Shown in pieces: positions 22,880-32,594 of a stretch of 64,000 nucleotides of DNA (its first letter is position 1; every line of letters starts with the position of its first letter). The stretch is from Rubripirellula lacrimiformis (GTDB lineage Bacteria; Planctomycetota; Planctomycetia; Pirellulales; Pirellulaceae), in contig NZ_CP036525.1 in NCBI RefSeq assembly GCF_007741535.1, positions 7,688,001-7,752,000 of the forward strand. Direction: 5' to 3'. A program made the position numbers and the translations under genes. A model generated the notes under the pieces. The model ran no database searches. It was not told where the DNA came from and was given only the letters and a program-made list of their open reading frames with translations.

Positions 22880-24726
22880 CCTTTCCATCCGACGCGAAAC
22901 GAAGCCCACGGTTGATACCACCGCGGGGACTGTCGTCCATCGGCCTGCGGTCCCCGACTCTGCTGTTCGCTATTCTGCTGGTCCACATTCTGCTGGTCCA
23001 CGTTGTCCTGTTTTCCGGTCGCACCCAGGCCGATGATCCATCGTCGGTTTCCGAGGGTGCGGTCGACACGATGACGTTTGCGCAGTTTTTGGCGATCACA
23101 CAAGATGACCTGATCGATTCGTCGTCGGGCGCAACATCGGACGATCCTAGCGATCCCGATTCGTTGCCGGATCCGACGGGCTCCGCCCCAACCGGGTCGG
23201 CCGATCCAAACGCCGATCGTCCGCAAGCAGATTCCGATCGATACTCGGACGATGCGCTGATGCTTGCCGATGTCATCGCCAGTGTTTACAGGTCCTATCC
23301 AGAGATTCTACGCGCTCGCCAACAGGCTGGACTGACAAGCGGCGAGATGTTGTCGGCACGCGGCGCCTATGACACCAAGTTCTTGACGTACTCGCTTTCC
23401 GAGCCAACCGGGTTCTACGAAAACTACCGCAACGGCCTGAAACTGGCGCGCCAAAATTGGTGGGGTGGATATGTCGAAGCAGGCTATCGCATCGGACGCG
23501 GCTACTATCAACCCTGGTACAAAGAACGCCAAACCGATGACGCGGGCGAATTCAAACTGTCGATCGCACAACCGTTGTTGCAAGGCCGCGCCATCGACCC
23601 ACAACGCGTGGCTGTTTTCCAAGCTGCATTGGCACAGCAATCCGTTGGCCCCGCCATTCAGCAAGCCCTGCTAGGTGTATCTCTAGAAGCGACGACGACC
23701 TATTGGCAGTGGGTCGCCTCGGGAGCGGCATTGCAAGCGCAGCGTGAACTGCTGCAACTAGCAGAAGAGCGCGGCCAGCAATACGAGGTCGGGGTGGAAG
23801 CAGGCAAGTTCGCCGAAATCGACCTGATTCTGAACCAGCAGTTGATCGCAGAACGATCGACCAAGGTGTTGGAAACCGAGCGTAAGTATCGCGAAACCAA
23901 CTTCAAAATGGGCTTGTACCTGCGAGACGATTTGGGACGCCCGATCGTGCCTGACGATCAGTGGGTCCCACGACGCTTCCCCGACATTCAAGCTCCGCCG
24001 CCCAGCGACTTCCAAACGGACCTGGCCGCCGCATTGACGCGACGACCAGAACCACAAATCTTGCAGTATGAAATCCGTGGCATCCAACTCGATCGGCAAC
24101 TCGCCAACAACCAAATGTTGCCGCGGTTCGAATTCATCGCCGAAGCATCGCAGGACATGGGCGAACCGGCGACGAAGTCGGATGATAAAGGTGAGTTCGA
24201 ATTGGTGATCGGATTCACCAGCGAGGTCCCGATCCAACGACGCAAAGCACGCGGCAAAATCCAGTCGACGACGGCAAAGATCGCACAGACCAACGAAAAA
24301 CTTCGCTTGGTTCGCGACAAGATCGGCGTCGAGCTGCGCACGGCTTACAACTCGCTGATGCTGTCCGGACAGATCGTCGATCAAGCCGAGGTTTCGTTGC
24401 GAACGGTCATCGAAACGCTGGATCGTTATCGGTTTGCCTTCGACCGAGGCAAGATCGACCTGATCTACCTGAACCTGCTGGAAACGAAAGCCAACGAGAC
24501 CGAGATCAAGTTGATCGAAGCTCAACAGAATTGGTTCGCGGCGCTGGCACAGATGCAAATCGCACTGGGGTTGGATCCACTGGAACAGGCCATGACGGTG
24601 TCCTCCCTTCCGCCCAGCCAACTGCCCACCTCGCTGAATCTGCAGGACCCCAAAGATCAACCCGCCGAGGCGTTGCTGAAAGACTGGGGACTCCACGACC
24701 AAAAAGCACGCCAGCAAGCCGACTGA
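22876..24726 (+). CDS. TolC-family outer-membrane efflux protein
   Basis: 616 residues from ATG 22876, which overlaps the HlyD stop as ATGA; an upstream in-frame ATG at 22744 lies within the HlyD gene and is less likely. An N-terminal hydrophobic stretch (FAILLVHILLVHVVLFS) may be the export signal, followed by an acidic Asp/Ser/Pro-rich linker. The rest shows two long helical OEP repeats, e.g. QQYEVGVEAGKFAEIDLILNQ and RYRFAFDRGKIDLIYLNLLE (each at its usual position). It should be the outer-membrane exit of the three-gene complex. The acidic linker is unusual. Confidence 0.88.
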   Translation: MTFPSDAKRSPRLIPPRGLSSIGLRSPTLLFAILLVHILLVHVVLFSGRTQADDPSSVSEGAVDTMTFAQFLAITQDDLIDSSSGATSDDPSDPDSLPDPTGSAPTGSADPNADRPQADSDRYSDDALMLADVIASVYRSYPEILRARQQAGLTSGEMLSARGAYDTKFLTYSLSEPTGFYENYRNGLKLARQNWWGGYVEAGYRIGRGYYQPWYKERQTDDAGEFKLSIAQPLLQGRAIDPQRVAVFQAALAQQSVGPAIQQALLGVSLEATTTYWQWVASGAALQAQRELLQLAEERGQQYEVGVEAGKFAEIDLILNQQLIAERSTKVLETERKYRETNFKMGLYLRDDLGRPIVPDDQWVPRRFPDIQAPPPSDFQTDLAAALTRRPEPQILQYEIRGIQLDRQLANNQMLPRFEFIAEASQDMGEPATKSDDKGEFELVIGFTSEVPIQRRKARGKIQSTTAKIAQTNEKLRLVRDKIGVELRTAYNSLMLSGQIVDQAEVSLRTVIETLDRYRFAFDRGKIDLIYLNLLETKANETEIKLIEAQQNWFAALAQMQIALGLDPLEQAMTVSSLPPSQLPTSLNLQDPKDQPAEALLKDWGLHDQKARQQAD

Positions 24727-25042
24727 TCCGCCGCCCACCGCGAAGGCATGCCCGGCTGCAGTATCGCTGCGTTCTGCACCGCAGTCCTGCGTGAACGCCC
24801 TCTTCGATCAGAGCTACCTTCATGTGATTTTGGTCACTGGACGTCTGCGGCCAAACCGATGGGGCAGCAAGCTTATAGCGTTCGGCGATCGCATCGCTGT
24901 CTAGAGATGCCGCGGTTGGCGAAATTCTTTGGCCAAATCCTCGCAAAACCAGCGATCGACTGATCGACGCAGGTCCCGGATTCCTGGTTGTTGGCCAAGC
25001 CCATCGGGGCATCCTTCTCAGCGATTTGTGGGCTATGGGTGA
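24727..25042. other. Gap before the truncated PEP-CTERM gene
   Basis: About 0.3 kb without a credible gene. It is crossed by a long minus-strand open frame that also covers the end of the TolC gene and has no family features. Confidence 0.4.
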
Positions 25043-26005
25043 ATAATTCCCGGTGGCCACTATCAAGCCGAGATCCTGTTCAACTTTGACTACAGCAACA
25101 ACGTCGGTAACGTTGGATTCCTTGATCCGACCGAAGGCATCGCACGGCAGGCGGCCTTAGACACCGCGGGTCAATTGTTCTCGAACCTGTTTGGAAGCCA
25201 TTTTTCCAACAGCGGAACGATTTCGTTTGCGGTCACCAGCACGAATGACACGGAATTAACGACGCTTGCGTCTGCGGGTTCGAACTTTGAAAAATCGCCA
25301 GGCACTTTTGGAGCCGGTGAAGTGATCCGAAACAAGCTGGTCTCTGGCTCTGACGTCAACGGAGCGAGTTTGGATGGGTATGTGGACGTGAATTGGGGCT
25401 ACGCCTGGGAACTTGACCCGAATACACCAGCAGTTGCCCCGGGTGCAGGCCAAACGTTCGACTTCTACGCCGCGATGTTCCACGAATTTACACACGCACT
25501 GGGCTTCGGCAGCGAGATTTCAGGTACTCCCGCGGCAGACCGGTTTGATGAAGGCAGTACGGAATCGGGAACGCCAGGTAGCTGGTCGAAATGGGATGAG
25601 TTCTTAACGGACAAAAGCGGTGCTAAGCTGATCGATCCAAACACCCAGATAGTCGACGCGACCGCATTCGCGAATGCACAGACCGACGGCGGCCTGTTCG
25701 CAGGCCCCAACGCCTTTCTGGCTTTCGGATCCCAACCGAACCTGTTTGACGACCCAGACCAAAGCCATCTGGATGAAGCGACATTTTCGATGCCCACGAA
25801 GGACATGAACTTCATGATGAAACCCAATCGTGACTACGGCCCGCAAGAAGCCCGAACATGGAGCAGCCTTGAAATCGGCATCCTGACGGATCTTGGCTAT
25901 TCGCGAGTGAGTGCGGTCCCCGAGCCGAGCACGTTCGCGGTGATCTTGGTCGGCATCCTGGCTGTCGAAACACGTCGTCGACGACGCGTACAAGTGGCAA
26001 GCTAG
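25043..26005 (+). pseudogene. PEP-CTERM metalloprotease-like protein, 5' end missing
   Basis: The open frame starts at 25043 directly after a stop; the only starts are non-ATG (for example TTG at 25175) and there is no signal peptide, although the C-terminal anchor is of the exported PEP-CTERM type (VPEPSTFAVILVGILA then Arg cluster). A zinc-protease motif HEFTHALGFGSEI (HExxHxxG) and a Met in FSMPTKDMNFMM suggest a metzincin-like enzyme. The homologous-looking part begins within about 10 residues of the stop. I therefore read it as a gene whose N-terminus was lost. Expression from TTG 25175 without export cannot be excluded. Confidence 0.6.
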
Positions 26006-26219
26006 TTCGTAGCCGGTTGCAGCGTGATGCAAGGTGTTCTGTTGACCGCGGTACGTCGGATTGCTCGGCCATCGCGGTGCACACCTGCCCTAACCACGAC
26101 TTGCAGCTGAAACACAACCATGCTGGTCGGTAGCCGCCGACGGCACGGCAAGACGCTGGATCGCAAAGACTGCTGCACCTCCCCTCAGCACTCCTTTCAA
26201 CACTAGCGGGGCCGCTTGG

Positions 26220-28163
26220 CTATTTGGCCCAAGCGGCTTCGATCAAACTCGCTCTCCAGCGAAACGGCGTGCGATCCGTAGTTGCCCGCCCCGCACCCTC
26301 GTGAAAGTCGAACAGCGCGACCGTCGATTCCAAACTCGTTAGGTCTTCGATCGTCTGCGCCGGCCGGGGCAACGGTGACTTGGAAAGGCGAATGCGGCGC
26401 AGGTCCCCTGCGAAAAACCGCCCATTGCTTTCCCCCGGAAACAGATCCCTGGGAACACCACCAAAACACAGAACCGGATCGCTGGATTGAATCCGATACT
26501 CTAGCGGCCGGGTGCTGATCGGTTCCCCGTCTAACCAAAGTTTCAAATCCGTCCCTCGCCGCTGCGCCGCAACAACGCTGGTCTTGCCGAACACGATTTG
26601 CTGATTAGAAACCACCAGAGTCGATTCACCGTCACGCAGCGATGCAACGCCCCATTTTTGTCCGTTTGCGGTGAACAAGATCAAGCTTTCGGAACCTGTC
26701 CAGGTAACGATATTCGCAGGCACTGCCCCCATGCGTGGTGTCACCACGACTTCGATCATCGCGTCATCGCCGACGGGAACATCAAATTCGGGAACGATTG
26801 CGTAACTGCCGCGGCCATTGAAACGGACTGCCGATTCATCCCGATGGCCGGCCGTCCAGGCAGACGGCGACTGCGGTGCAACCCACCACCCCCCCAACCC
26901 GATCACCCCACAGGCTGCGACAGCCACGGACAGACGACGTGCAAGTCGTCCGCGGCGACCTGCACTGCGTGATCGATCTGGATCCGATCCGGCAGCGTGG
27001 TAACCCGACAGTTCGCTGACGACGTCGGCCATCGAAGCCGGTCGGTTGGCCGGATCTTTGTCCATCATGCGATGAACAAGTCGACTGATTCGGTCGGAGA
27101 CGCGGGCCGCAGACGAGAGGTCCGATAGAGCAGGCGTTGGCGAATCGGCGTGCTTCAAGATCACATCGATCGGTGAATCGCCCGTGTAGGGAAGACGCCC
27201 ACTGATCAGAAAGAAAAGCGTACATCCAAGGCTATAGATGTCGCTGGAGACGCCTGCTTGTTGCGGTGACCGAGCCTGTTCCGGCGCAAGAAACTCTGCG
27301 GTGCCCATCATGTGATGCGACTGCGTCAGCGGATCGGTTGACGAATCGCGATCCCGTTCCCAATCCAGTCGAGCGATTCCCAGGTCAAGGATTTTGACTT
27401 GCCCATCCGATCCGATCACAAGATTGCTAGGCTTTACATCTCGGTGAATCACGCCCGCATCGTGTGCGTATCCCAAACCCTGCGCCGCTTGAATTCCAAT
27501 CTCGATGACTTCGGATTCAGGCAACGGCCCGCGTGCACGAACCGCGGCCGAAAGGGTTGCCCCTTCGACCCATTCGGTTACCAGGCACCATTCACCGTCG
27601 ACGTCTCGCGCATCAAAAGCGGTGACGATATTTGGATGCGACAACGATGCCAGCGACTGAACCTCGCGTTTGAATCGTTTTCGTGCCACCGGATCTTGAT
27701 AGACATGCCGCTGCATCAACTTGATCGCAACCTGACGCCCCATCAGGCTGTGCCGGGCCCGATAGACTTGCCCCATACCGCCGCTGCCGGCCAACTTCTC
27801 GATCACATAGTCGCCAATGCGGTGGCCGGGTTCAAACCGGTTCCCGGCAACCTGATCCGCAACGGTCCCATCGATAAGAGTGTCCACCAAAGATTTCGCC
27901 AGGGACGGAAATTCATCTTCATAGCCGCCCCGCTGAACCGGCAACCCAAACCTACGTCGGTACTGGATATCAAGTGCGACCAGTTCTTCGACCAACGTCC
28001 TAGCCACGTCCGGATCGCTGCGATCGACGGTATTCCAAAACTGCGACAGCGAAGCCGCGCGTGTCTGTTGCCACAGTTGTTCAAACTGGTCGCAGTAACG
28101 ATTGACGACCATCATCTGTTCAGGCAACAAAGAATCGAATGCCGAAGGTGTTGGGTCAGTCAC
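26220..28163 (-). CDS. Membrane Ser/Thr protein kinase with extracytoplasmic LamG-like domain
   Basis: 647 residues, GTG start at 28163 overlapping the sigma-factor stop by 8 bp. A helical N-terminal region (1-110) precedes a Hanks-type kinase domain (about 117-388) with glycine loop GSGGMGQVY, Lys148, HRDVKPSN (240-247), DLG in place of DFG and APEQ. One membrane segment lies at about 411-430. The outer part (about 440-600) resembles concanavalin/LamG folds that bind sugars or proteins. The overlap with the sigma gene argues that kinase and sigma factor work together in signalling, as in many planctomycete pairs. Confidence 0.9.
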   Translation of the reverse strand: MTDPTPSAFDSLLPEQMMVVNRYCDQFEQLWQQTRAASLSQFWNTVDRSDPDVARTLVEELVALDIQYRRRFGLPVQRGGYEDEFPSLAKSLVDTLIDGTVADQVAGNRFEPGHRIGDYVIEKLAGSGGMGQVYRARHSLMGRQVAIKLMQRHVYQDPVARKRFKREVQSLASLSHPNIVTAFDARDVDGEWCLVTEWVEGATLSAAVRARGPLPESEVIEIGIQAAQGLGYAHDAGVIHRDVKPSNLVIGSDGQVKILDLGIARLDWERDRDSSTDPLTQSHHMMGTAEFLAPEQARSPQQAGVSSDIYSLGCTLFFLISGRLPYTGDSPIDVILKHADSPTPALSDLSSAARVSDRISRLVHRMMDKDPANRPASMADVVSELSGYHAAGSDPDRSRSAGRRGRLARRLSVAVAACGVIGLGGWWVAPQSPSAWTAGHRDESAVRFNGRGSYAIVPEFDVPVGDDAMIEVVVTPRMGAVPANIVTWTGSESLILFTANGQKWGVASLRDGESTLVVSNQQIVFGKTSVVAAQRRGTDLKLWLDGEPISTRPLEYRIQSSDPVLCFGGVPRDLFPGESNGRFFAGDLRRIRLSKSPLPRPAQTIEDLTSLESTVALFDFHEGAGRATTDRTPFRWRASLIEAAWAK

Positions 28164-28782
28164 GATGGAACCGTGCCTCCCAGATCGCTTGGATGGTTTT
28201 CAACTTGCGTTGGACCGTGCGCGGCGAACAGCCCAACAATTCTGCAATCTCGCCCGCCGAGTTCCCTTCGATGCTTCGGATGGCAATGATCTGCAAATCA
28301 TCGTCTTGCGTTTGCCGCAAGCAATCCAGCAGGCTATCGAACGTCTCCGATGCGGCCGCTAGGTTTGCCGGCGACGGTTCGCAGCTGCGCAGTTGCTCGA
28401 TCGCCGGTTGGGTTCCACCACCGGCCGGGCTGCCGGGTGGATTCCGCTTGATCCGATTCTCGTATCGAATTTGGTCGACGGCTTTGTTCAGAGTGATCGT
28501 GACCAGCAGCGGCCATAGATTGACATCGTCTGGATCAATCGAAATGCGACCGGAGCGTACGCCGAGACAAAAACTTTTGAACGCGCTAAGGGCAACGTCT
28601 TCTTCGTCTCGACCTGCGGTGGAAGCGCCGACCAAGCGTTGCCGAGCCAATCGCACCATCCGTTGAAAGTACAGATCCCAAAGTTGGGACGTGAACTCGG
28701 GATCACCTTTTCGCAGCTTGGCATGCCAATCCGAAAATGCGAGATCGTCGAGGTTCGGATCGTTCGCGAAGGCATCCGCCAC
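28156..28782 (-). CDS. ECF-type RNA polymerase sigma factor
   Basis: 208 residues from a GTG at 28782; there is no suitable ATG and the frame stays open to 29019 without conserved sequence. Region 2 is seen in YFQRMVRLARQRLVG and DVALSAFKSF, and region 4 as a helix-turn-helix EIAELLGCSPRTVQRKL. Length fits the planctomycete ECF sigma factors that pair with Ser/Thr kinases. The stop overlaps the kinase start (GTGACTGA), indicating translational coupling. No anti-sigma factor gene is adjacent, so control through the kinase is a reasonable inference. Confidence 0.85.
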   Translation of the reverse strand: MADAFANDPNLDDLAFSDWHAKLRKGDPEFTSQLWDLYFQRMVRLARQRLVGASTAGRDEEDVALSAFKSFCLGVRSGRISIDPDDVNLWPLLVTITLNKAVDQIRYENRIKRNPPGSPAGGGTQPAIEQLRSCEPSPANLAAASETFDSLLDCLRQTQDDDLQIIAIRSIEGNSAGEIAELLGCSPRTVQRKLKTIQAIWEARFHRD

Positions 28783-29138
28783 GGTCGTATCCGTCAATCC
28801 GGGATTCGAAAAAGGTTGCCAACGATCACGCCCAAACAACGCCAATAAGCCACAACAACTCGGTGCCAGGACCGTGGCAGCCCAAAGTGCCCGATCAGTG
28901 TTCCCTCGTCCTGCAGCATCACCCAAGTGTAGTTTGATGCGTCCGGCCGATGTAGCAAACGGTTGCCATAGACCGCTATTTGCCGGTGGAAACTGCGATC
29001 CAGCGGACCCCAATTGCATTCACACCCGAGGCGAACGACAAAATTCGACATTTTTGTCGCGATCGCGATCCTTTGGCGAGAGACCTTTTGCGACGGCAAT
29101 TTTGGTCCCTTCTAGCCTAACAACACTGCGTCCCCCAC
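28783..29138. other. Divergent intergenic region sigma factor / PEP-CTERM gene
   Basis: About 350 bp that must hold promoters in both directions. I see no firm motif. An open frame upstream of the sigma start is low in conservation signs. Confidence 0.4.
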
Positions 29139-29918
29139 ATGAAGCGTCTATTCCAACTCTTGTTGACCGTGCCCGCAATCATGGCCTCGTTGGCGTCCCC
29201 CAGCGATGCCGATCTGGTCACCGTCATCAACCCCAGCTTCGAAGACATTCGTGGCGAGAACTTCACCAATGGATTCACCTTTGGTCCGCTCGGCGGTTGG
29301 GACCTTTACGATCCCAATGGAATCACCAACGGCGGCGCTGGCAACACCTATTTCGTCGGCACGCTGACACCGGCCGCCAATTCCCCCTTCTTCCCATCCG
29401 GCGCGGCCGATGGGCAAAGGGTCGGCATTGCGTTCAACTTCGCCGGCAGCGGTGGGCAGGGCGAATACGGCATGCAGCAAACCTTGGCCGCCACGCTTCA
29501 GCCGAACACGGCCTATTCGCTGGACGTTGAAATCGGGAACATCGCTTCGGGCACCTCCTTCGACCTGAGCGGTTTTCCCGGCTACCGCGTCGATCTGTTG
29601 GCAGGCGGCGTTGTGGTTGCCCAGGACAACAATTCACTGAACGGCTTGATCGCCGAGGGCGACTTTGAAACAAGCAACATTTCGTTTGCGACAACGGCCT
29701 CCCATGCCCAGCTAGGCCAGGCACTTCAAATCAGGCTCGTGAACCTAAACCAGATCGACGCCGCGTTCCCAACCGCAGACCTTGAAGTGGATTTCGACTT
29801 CATCCGACTCCGTGCAACCGCAGTGCCCGAACCATCTAGCCTAGCCGCACTGCTGATCGGAATCGGGATGGTCGCAAGGCGTCGATGGCGTCGCGGGGAC
29901 CGTTGTTCGGCCCCATAG
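29139..29918 (+). CDS. PEP-CTERM secreted protein
   Basis: 259 residues. Signal peptide MKRLFQLLLTVPAIMASLAS, then a beta-rich domain with VINPSFED and FTFGPLGGWDLYDP resembling the CBM/jelly-roll-like region of many planctomycete PEP-CTERM proteins. The sorting tail VPEPSSLAALLIGIGMVARR is followed by an unusual extra RRGDRCSAP end, 8-9 residues longer than usual. Such proteins are exported and processed by an exosortase at the envelope. No exosortase is in the window. Confidence 0.85.
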   Translation: MKRLFQLLLTVPAIMASLASPSDADLVTVINPSFEDIRGENFTNGFTFGPLGGWDLYDPNGITNGGAGNTYFVGTLTPAANSPFFPSGAADGQRVGIAFNFAGSGGQGEYGMQQTLAATLQPNTAYSLDVEIGNIASGTSFDLSGFPGYRVDLLAGGVVVAQDNNSLNGLIAEGDFETSNISFATTASHAQLGQALQIRLVNLNQIDAAFPTADLEVDFDFIRLRATAVPEPSSLAALLIGIGMVARRRWRRGDRCSAP

Positions 29919-29985
29919 TTCGGCCCCATCGTTCGGACGACTGCTTGAACCGCCGTTGGGAAAACCGCGTGGACGAATCGGCCGG

Positions 29986-31359
29986 TTAGCCGAGTCCGGG
30001 AACGTTCCATCCATCGCGATAGGTTCGCGAGACCAACGCCGTGGCTTCTGGGCTGTTGGTGAATGTTTGGCGATCGCGGTCCCAGTGAAGCCAATCGTTG
30101 CCAACTCGGTCCGCCATCGCGCCGACCAAGACTGACTCGGTCAGCGGCCCTCCGTGGCTAAAGTCGCCACATGCCTTGCGACCTTCGACGACGGCATTCA
30201 CCCAATCATGGTAGTGATCTTGCTTGGCCAATTGGCTTTGGTTCTTGTCGGCGGGAAACTTCGATTCGGGCAACACCACCGGCATCCCGCGGCGATAGTT
30301 CTTGAAAATTGTTCCTGTTTCGCCAATCCAACAGGTCCCCGATTCCGGCAACACATCGACTCCCGACGGCAGAGGGATTCGGCTGACGTCCGGTCGCATC
30401 TCGCCGTCATGCCACGTCAACTTAACGGTATCGGCAGCGGTGATATCGCTTCCGGGGAACACGAGTTCCACCTTCCTCTGTTTCCCCCACAACGGTCCGG
30501 TCGTGGTCGGTGACAACTGACGCACGCGCAGCGGCGCGGTCAATTTCAACGCGTCAAAGCTGATGTCAAAATGGTGGCATCCCATGTCGCCCATCTCGCC
30601 GACACCAAACCCATACCAGGCACGCCATGTCTGCGGATGATAGGTGTTGGCGAAATAGGGCCGAGGCGTTTGCACACCCAACCAGAGGTCCCAATTCAAG
30701 CTTGCTGGGACCGCGTCACCCGAACCGCTGATGTCGGTATTCTTGGGCCACCAACCTAGTTTCTTGTTCTCCCACAGGATCACTTCCTTGATCTTGCCGA
30801 TGACGCCACTGCGAATCAGTTCGACCGTGTGCCGACTCTCGATACTCGAACGACCTTGATTGCCTAACTGAGTGACGACACCTGCCGCGGCCGCCTCCTG
30901 AGTGATCACACGGCATTCGTGCAAGGTACTGGCCATCGGTTTTTGCAAGTACATATGTTTCTTTGCACGGATGGCGGTGACCGCCGGCGCGGCGTGCATG
31001 TGATCGGGCGTGCCGATGGTCACGGCATCAAATTTGTCAGCATGTTCGGCCAACAACTCGCGCCAATCTTGGTGCACAGACGCATCGCGATGCTTCGCCG
31101 ACGCAGCCGCCAAGTAGTTCGAATCAACATCACACAGCGCAGTAATCTGCACCTTGGGGTGGGACGCGACGCTCTCCATCGTTCGCTGGCCCATGCCGCC
31201 GACACCTATACAGGCAACTTGCAATTTCGAATTCAGCGACTCGCTGCGAACGATCGCAGGGCAACCGATGACTGCCACCGAAGCTGCGGTAGCGTTTCGT
31301 AAAAGCTGGCGCCGGGATAGTGAACGGCTAGGGGTGTCGGAGGTTGCCAAATTCTTCAT
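29986..31359 (-). CDS. Tat-exported Gfo/Idh/MocA-family oxidoreductase
   Basis: 457 residues. A twin-arginine signal SRRQLLRNATAASVAVIG (about residues 15-32) is followed by a Rossmann fold (VACIGVGGMGQRTMESV, GxGxxG) and the family segment LQKPMASTLHE (Lys of the EKP-type motif). The C-terminal half carries GVGEMGDMGCHHFDI, common in planctomycete members. It should be a periplasmic NAD(P)-dependent sugar or polyol oxidoreductase, with tightly bound cofactor taken out folded. It sits upstream of a sialidase-like gene on the same strand order, pointing to glycan breakdown. Confidence 0.92.
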   Translation of the reverse strand: MKNLATSDTPSRSLSRRQLLRNATAASVAVIGCPAIVRSESLNSKLQVACIGVGGMGQRTMESVASHPKVQITALCDVDSNYLAAASAKHRDASVHQDWRELLAEHADKFDAVTIGTPDHMHAAPAVTAIRAKKHMYLQKPMASTLHECRVITQEAAAAGVVTQLGNQGRSSIESRHTVELIRSGVIGKIKEVILWENKKLGWWPKNTDISGSGDAVPASLNWDLWLGVQTPRPYFANTYHPQTWRAWYGFGVGEMGDMGCHHFDISFDALKLTAPLRVRQLSPTTTGPLWGKQRKVELVFPGSDITAADTVKLTWHDGEMRPDVSRIPLPSGVDVLPESGTCWIGETGTIFKNYRRGMPVVLPESKFPADKNQSQLAKQDHYHDWVNAVVEGRKACGDFSHGGPLTESVLVGAMADRVGNDWLHWDRDRQTFTNSPEATALVSRTYRDGWNVPGLG

Positions 31360-31448
31360 GACGTATTCCCAAAGGCGGGATGGAAGGGGAGGGCGGGGAG
31401 GGAGTTAGCAGGAGGGCAGGGGAGGGAGAGCGGGATAATGCGGCGGGA

Positions 31449-32594
31449 TCACAGTTTGCTTGGATCCACCACCGCGTGTTTGACGCCTTCCCGGTTATAG
31501 GTATAGACGATATTCAGAAGCCCATCTTTGGTTTGGATGATGGCCGGGTAACTATACTCGCCAAAGTGACGCCGACGGTTCACGTCGGTGGGATGGGGGC
31601 CCGTTTCATTTTCGAGCGTCAGAACGGGTTTCCATGTTTTGCCGTCCGACGAAATCGCCAAATTCAGAATCCGGCGAGGCTTCAGAACGGGGCCGTTCTT
31701 CGGCTGCCCAGCGCCGTCGCTATGGTTGTAGATCAACACCTGACGCCCATCTTTCAGGGTCACCGCATCGGTGCCGGAATTAGGATTGGGCAGCTCGGTG
31801 GCGGTCAGCGCGCCCCACGTTTTCCCGCCATCCTTGGACCAGCTTTGGACGATGCATTTTTCTTGGCTGCGACATAGGATCTGCATTCGGTTGTCGGGGT
31901 AGGTCAACAGACTTGGTTGAATCGCATGAAAGTTTTCGCCGGTCTGAATCGGCCCGATGACTTCCCACGTCTTGCCCAGATCCTTGGTGACTTCGAAGTG
32001 CACCCGCCAATGGGAAGATCCGTCCGGGTAATCGATCTCGGTACTGGATGGGCAAAGGATGGTGCCATCGGCAAGTTGAATGGGCTTATTCTTGACCGGT
32101 CCGATCAAGTGCCCGATCGTGTGGGCTTCGCCAAGCTTGGTAGGCCAGGACCAAGTCTTGCCGCCGTCATCCGAAGTCGTCAGCATGCCCCACCACTTCC
32201 GCGGGTGCGGACCGACTTTATAGAAGAGCATCAGCGGGCCCTTGGCAGGTTGAAACAGCACCGGGTTCCAAGCCGGATAGCGAAGCGTCGACGACTGAAC
32301 CCCGTTAACAACCTCGACCGGATCCGTCCACGTGCCGTCTTCCAGACGCGAGACGCGAATGCCCACGTCGGGATCACGCTCTCGAGTGCCCGCGAACCAA
32401 GCGGCAACCAACCCAGTAGGTGTCTCGGCGATCGTGGACGCGTGACTTTCTTTCGTGGGCTTGTCCGCAAGGTCAAAGATCTGCTGCGAAGAAACCAGCG
32501 CGCCTTGGCCGACCACCGCAACATCGGGAACGTCAGCGGCTCGGATCGAAACAGTGACGACAACCGAAAACAAGAACGCGAGTAGTTTGTTCAT
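31449..32594 (-). CDS. Secreted sialidase-like (BNR repeat) protein
   Basis: 381 residues from ATG 32594, where a signal peptide (MNKLLAFLFSVVVTVSIRA) begins; a GTG at 32615 is in frame. Asp-box/BNR repeats are visible as SDDGGKTWSWP, TKDLGKTWEVI, SKDGGKTWGAL and SSDGKTWKPV. The N-terminal ESHASTIAETPTGLVAAWFAGTRE is shared with planctomycete exo-alpha-sialidase-like proteins. The six-bladed propeller probably cleaves or binds acidic sugars outside the cell. Activity is not proven: some relatives are lyases or other glycosidases. Confidence 0.85.
   Translation of the reverse strand: MNKLLAFLFSVVVTVSIRAADVPDVAVVGQGALVSSQQIFDLADKPTKESHASTIAETPTGLVAAWFAGTRERDPDVGIRVSRLEDGTWTDPVEVVNGVQSSTLRYPAWNPVLFQPAKGPLMLFYKVGPHPRKWWGMLTTSDDGGKTWSWPTKLGEAHTIGHLIGPVKNKPIQLADGTILCPSSTEIDYPDGSSHWRVHFEVTKDLGKTWEVIGPIQTGENFHAIQPSLLTYPDNRMQILCRSQEKCIVQSWSKDGGKTWGALTATELPNPNSGTDAVTLKDGRQVLIYNHSDGAGQPKNGPVLKPRRILNLAISSDGKTWKPVLTLENETGPHPTDVNRRRHFGEYSYPAIIQTKDGLLNIVYTYNREGVKHAVVDPSKL

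Noticed and set aside
25039-25048. GTGAATAATT resembling the IS1182-like terminus
   Set aside because: The orientation would place the element over the protease gene, and no second terminus or duplication is present; a 10-bp match alone is weak.
24506-25066. Minus-strand ORF of 186 residues
   Set aside because: Overlaps the TolC gene end and has no recognisable domain or start signal.
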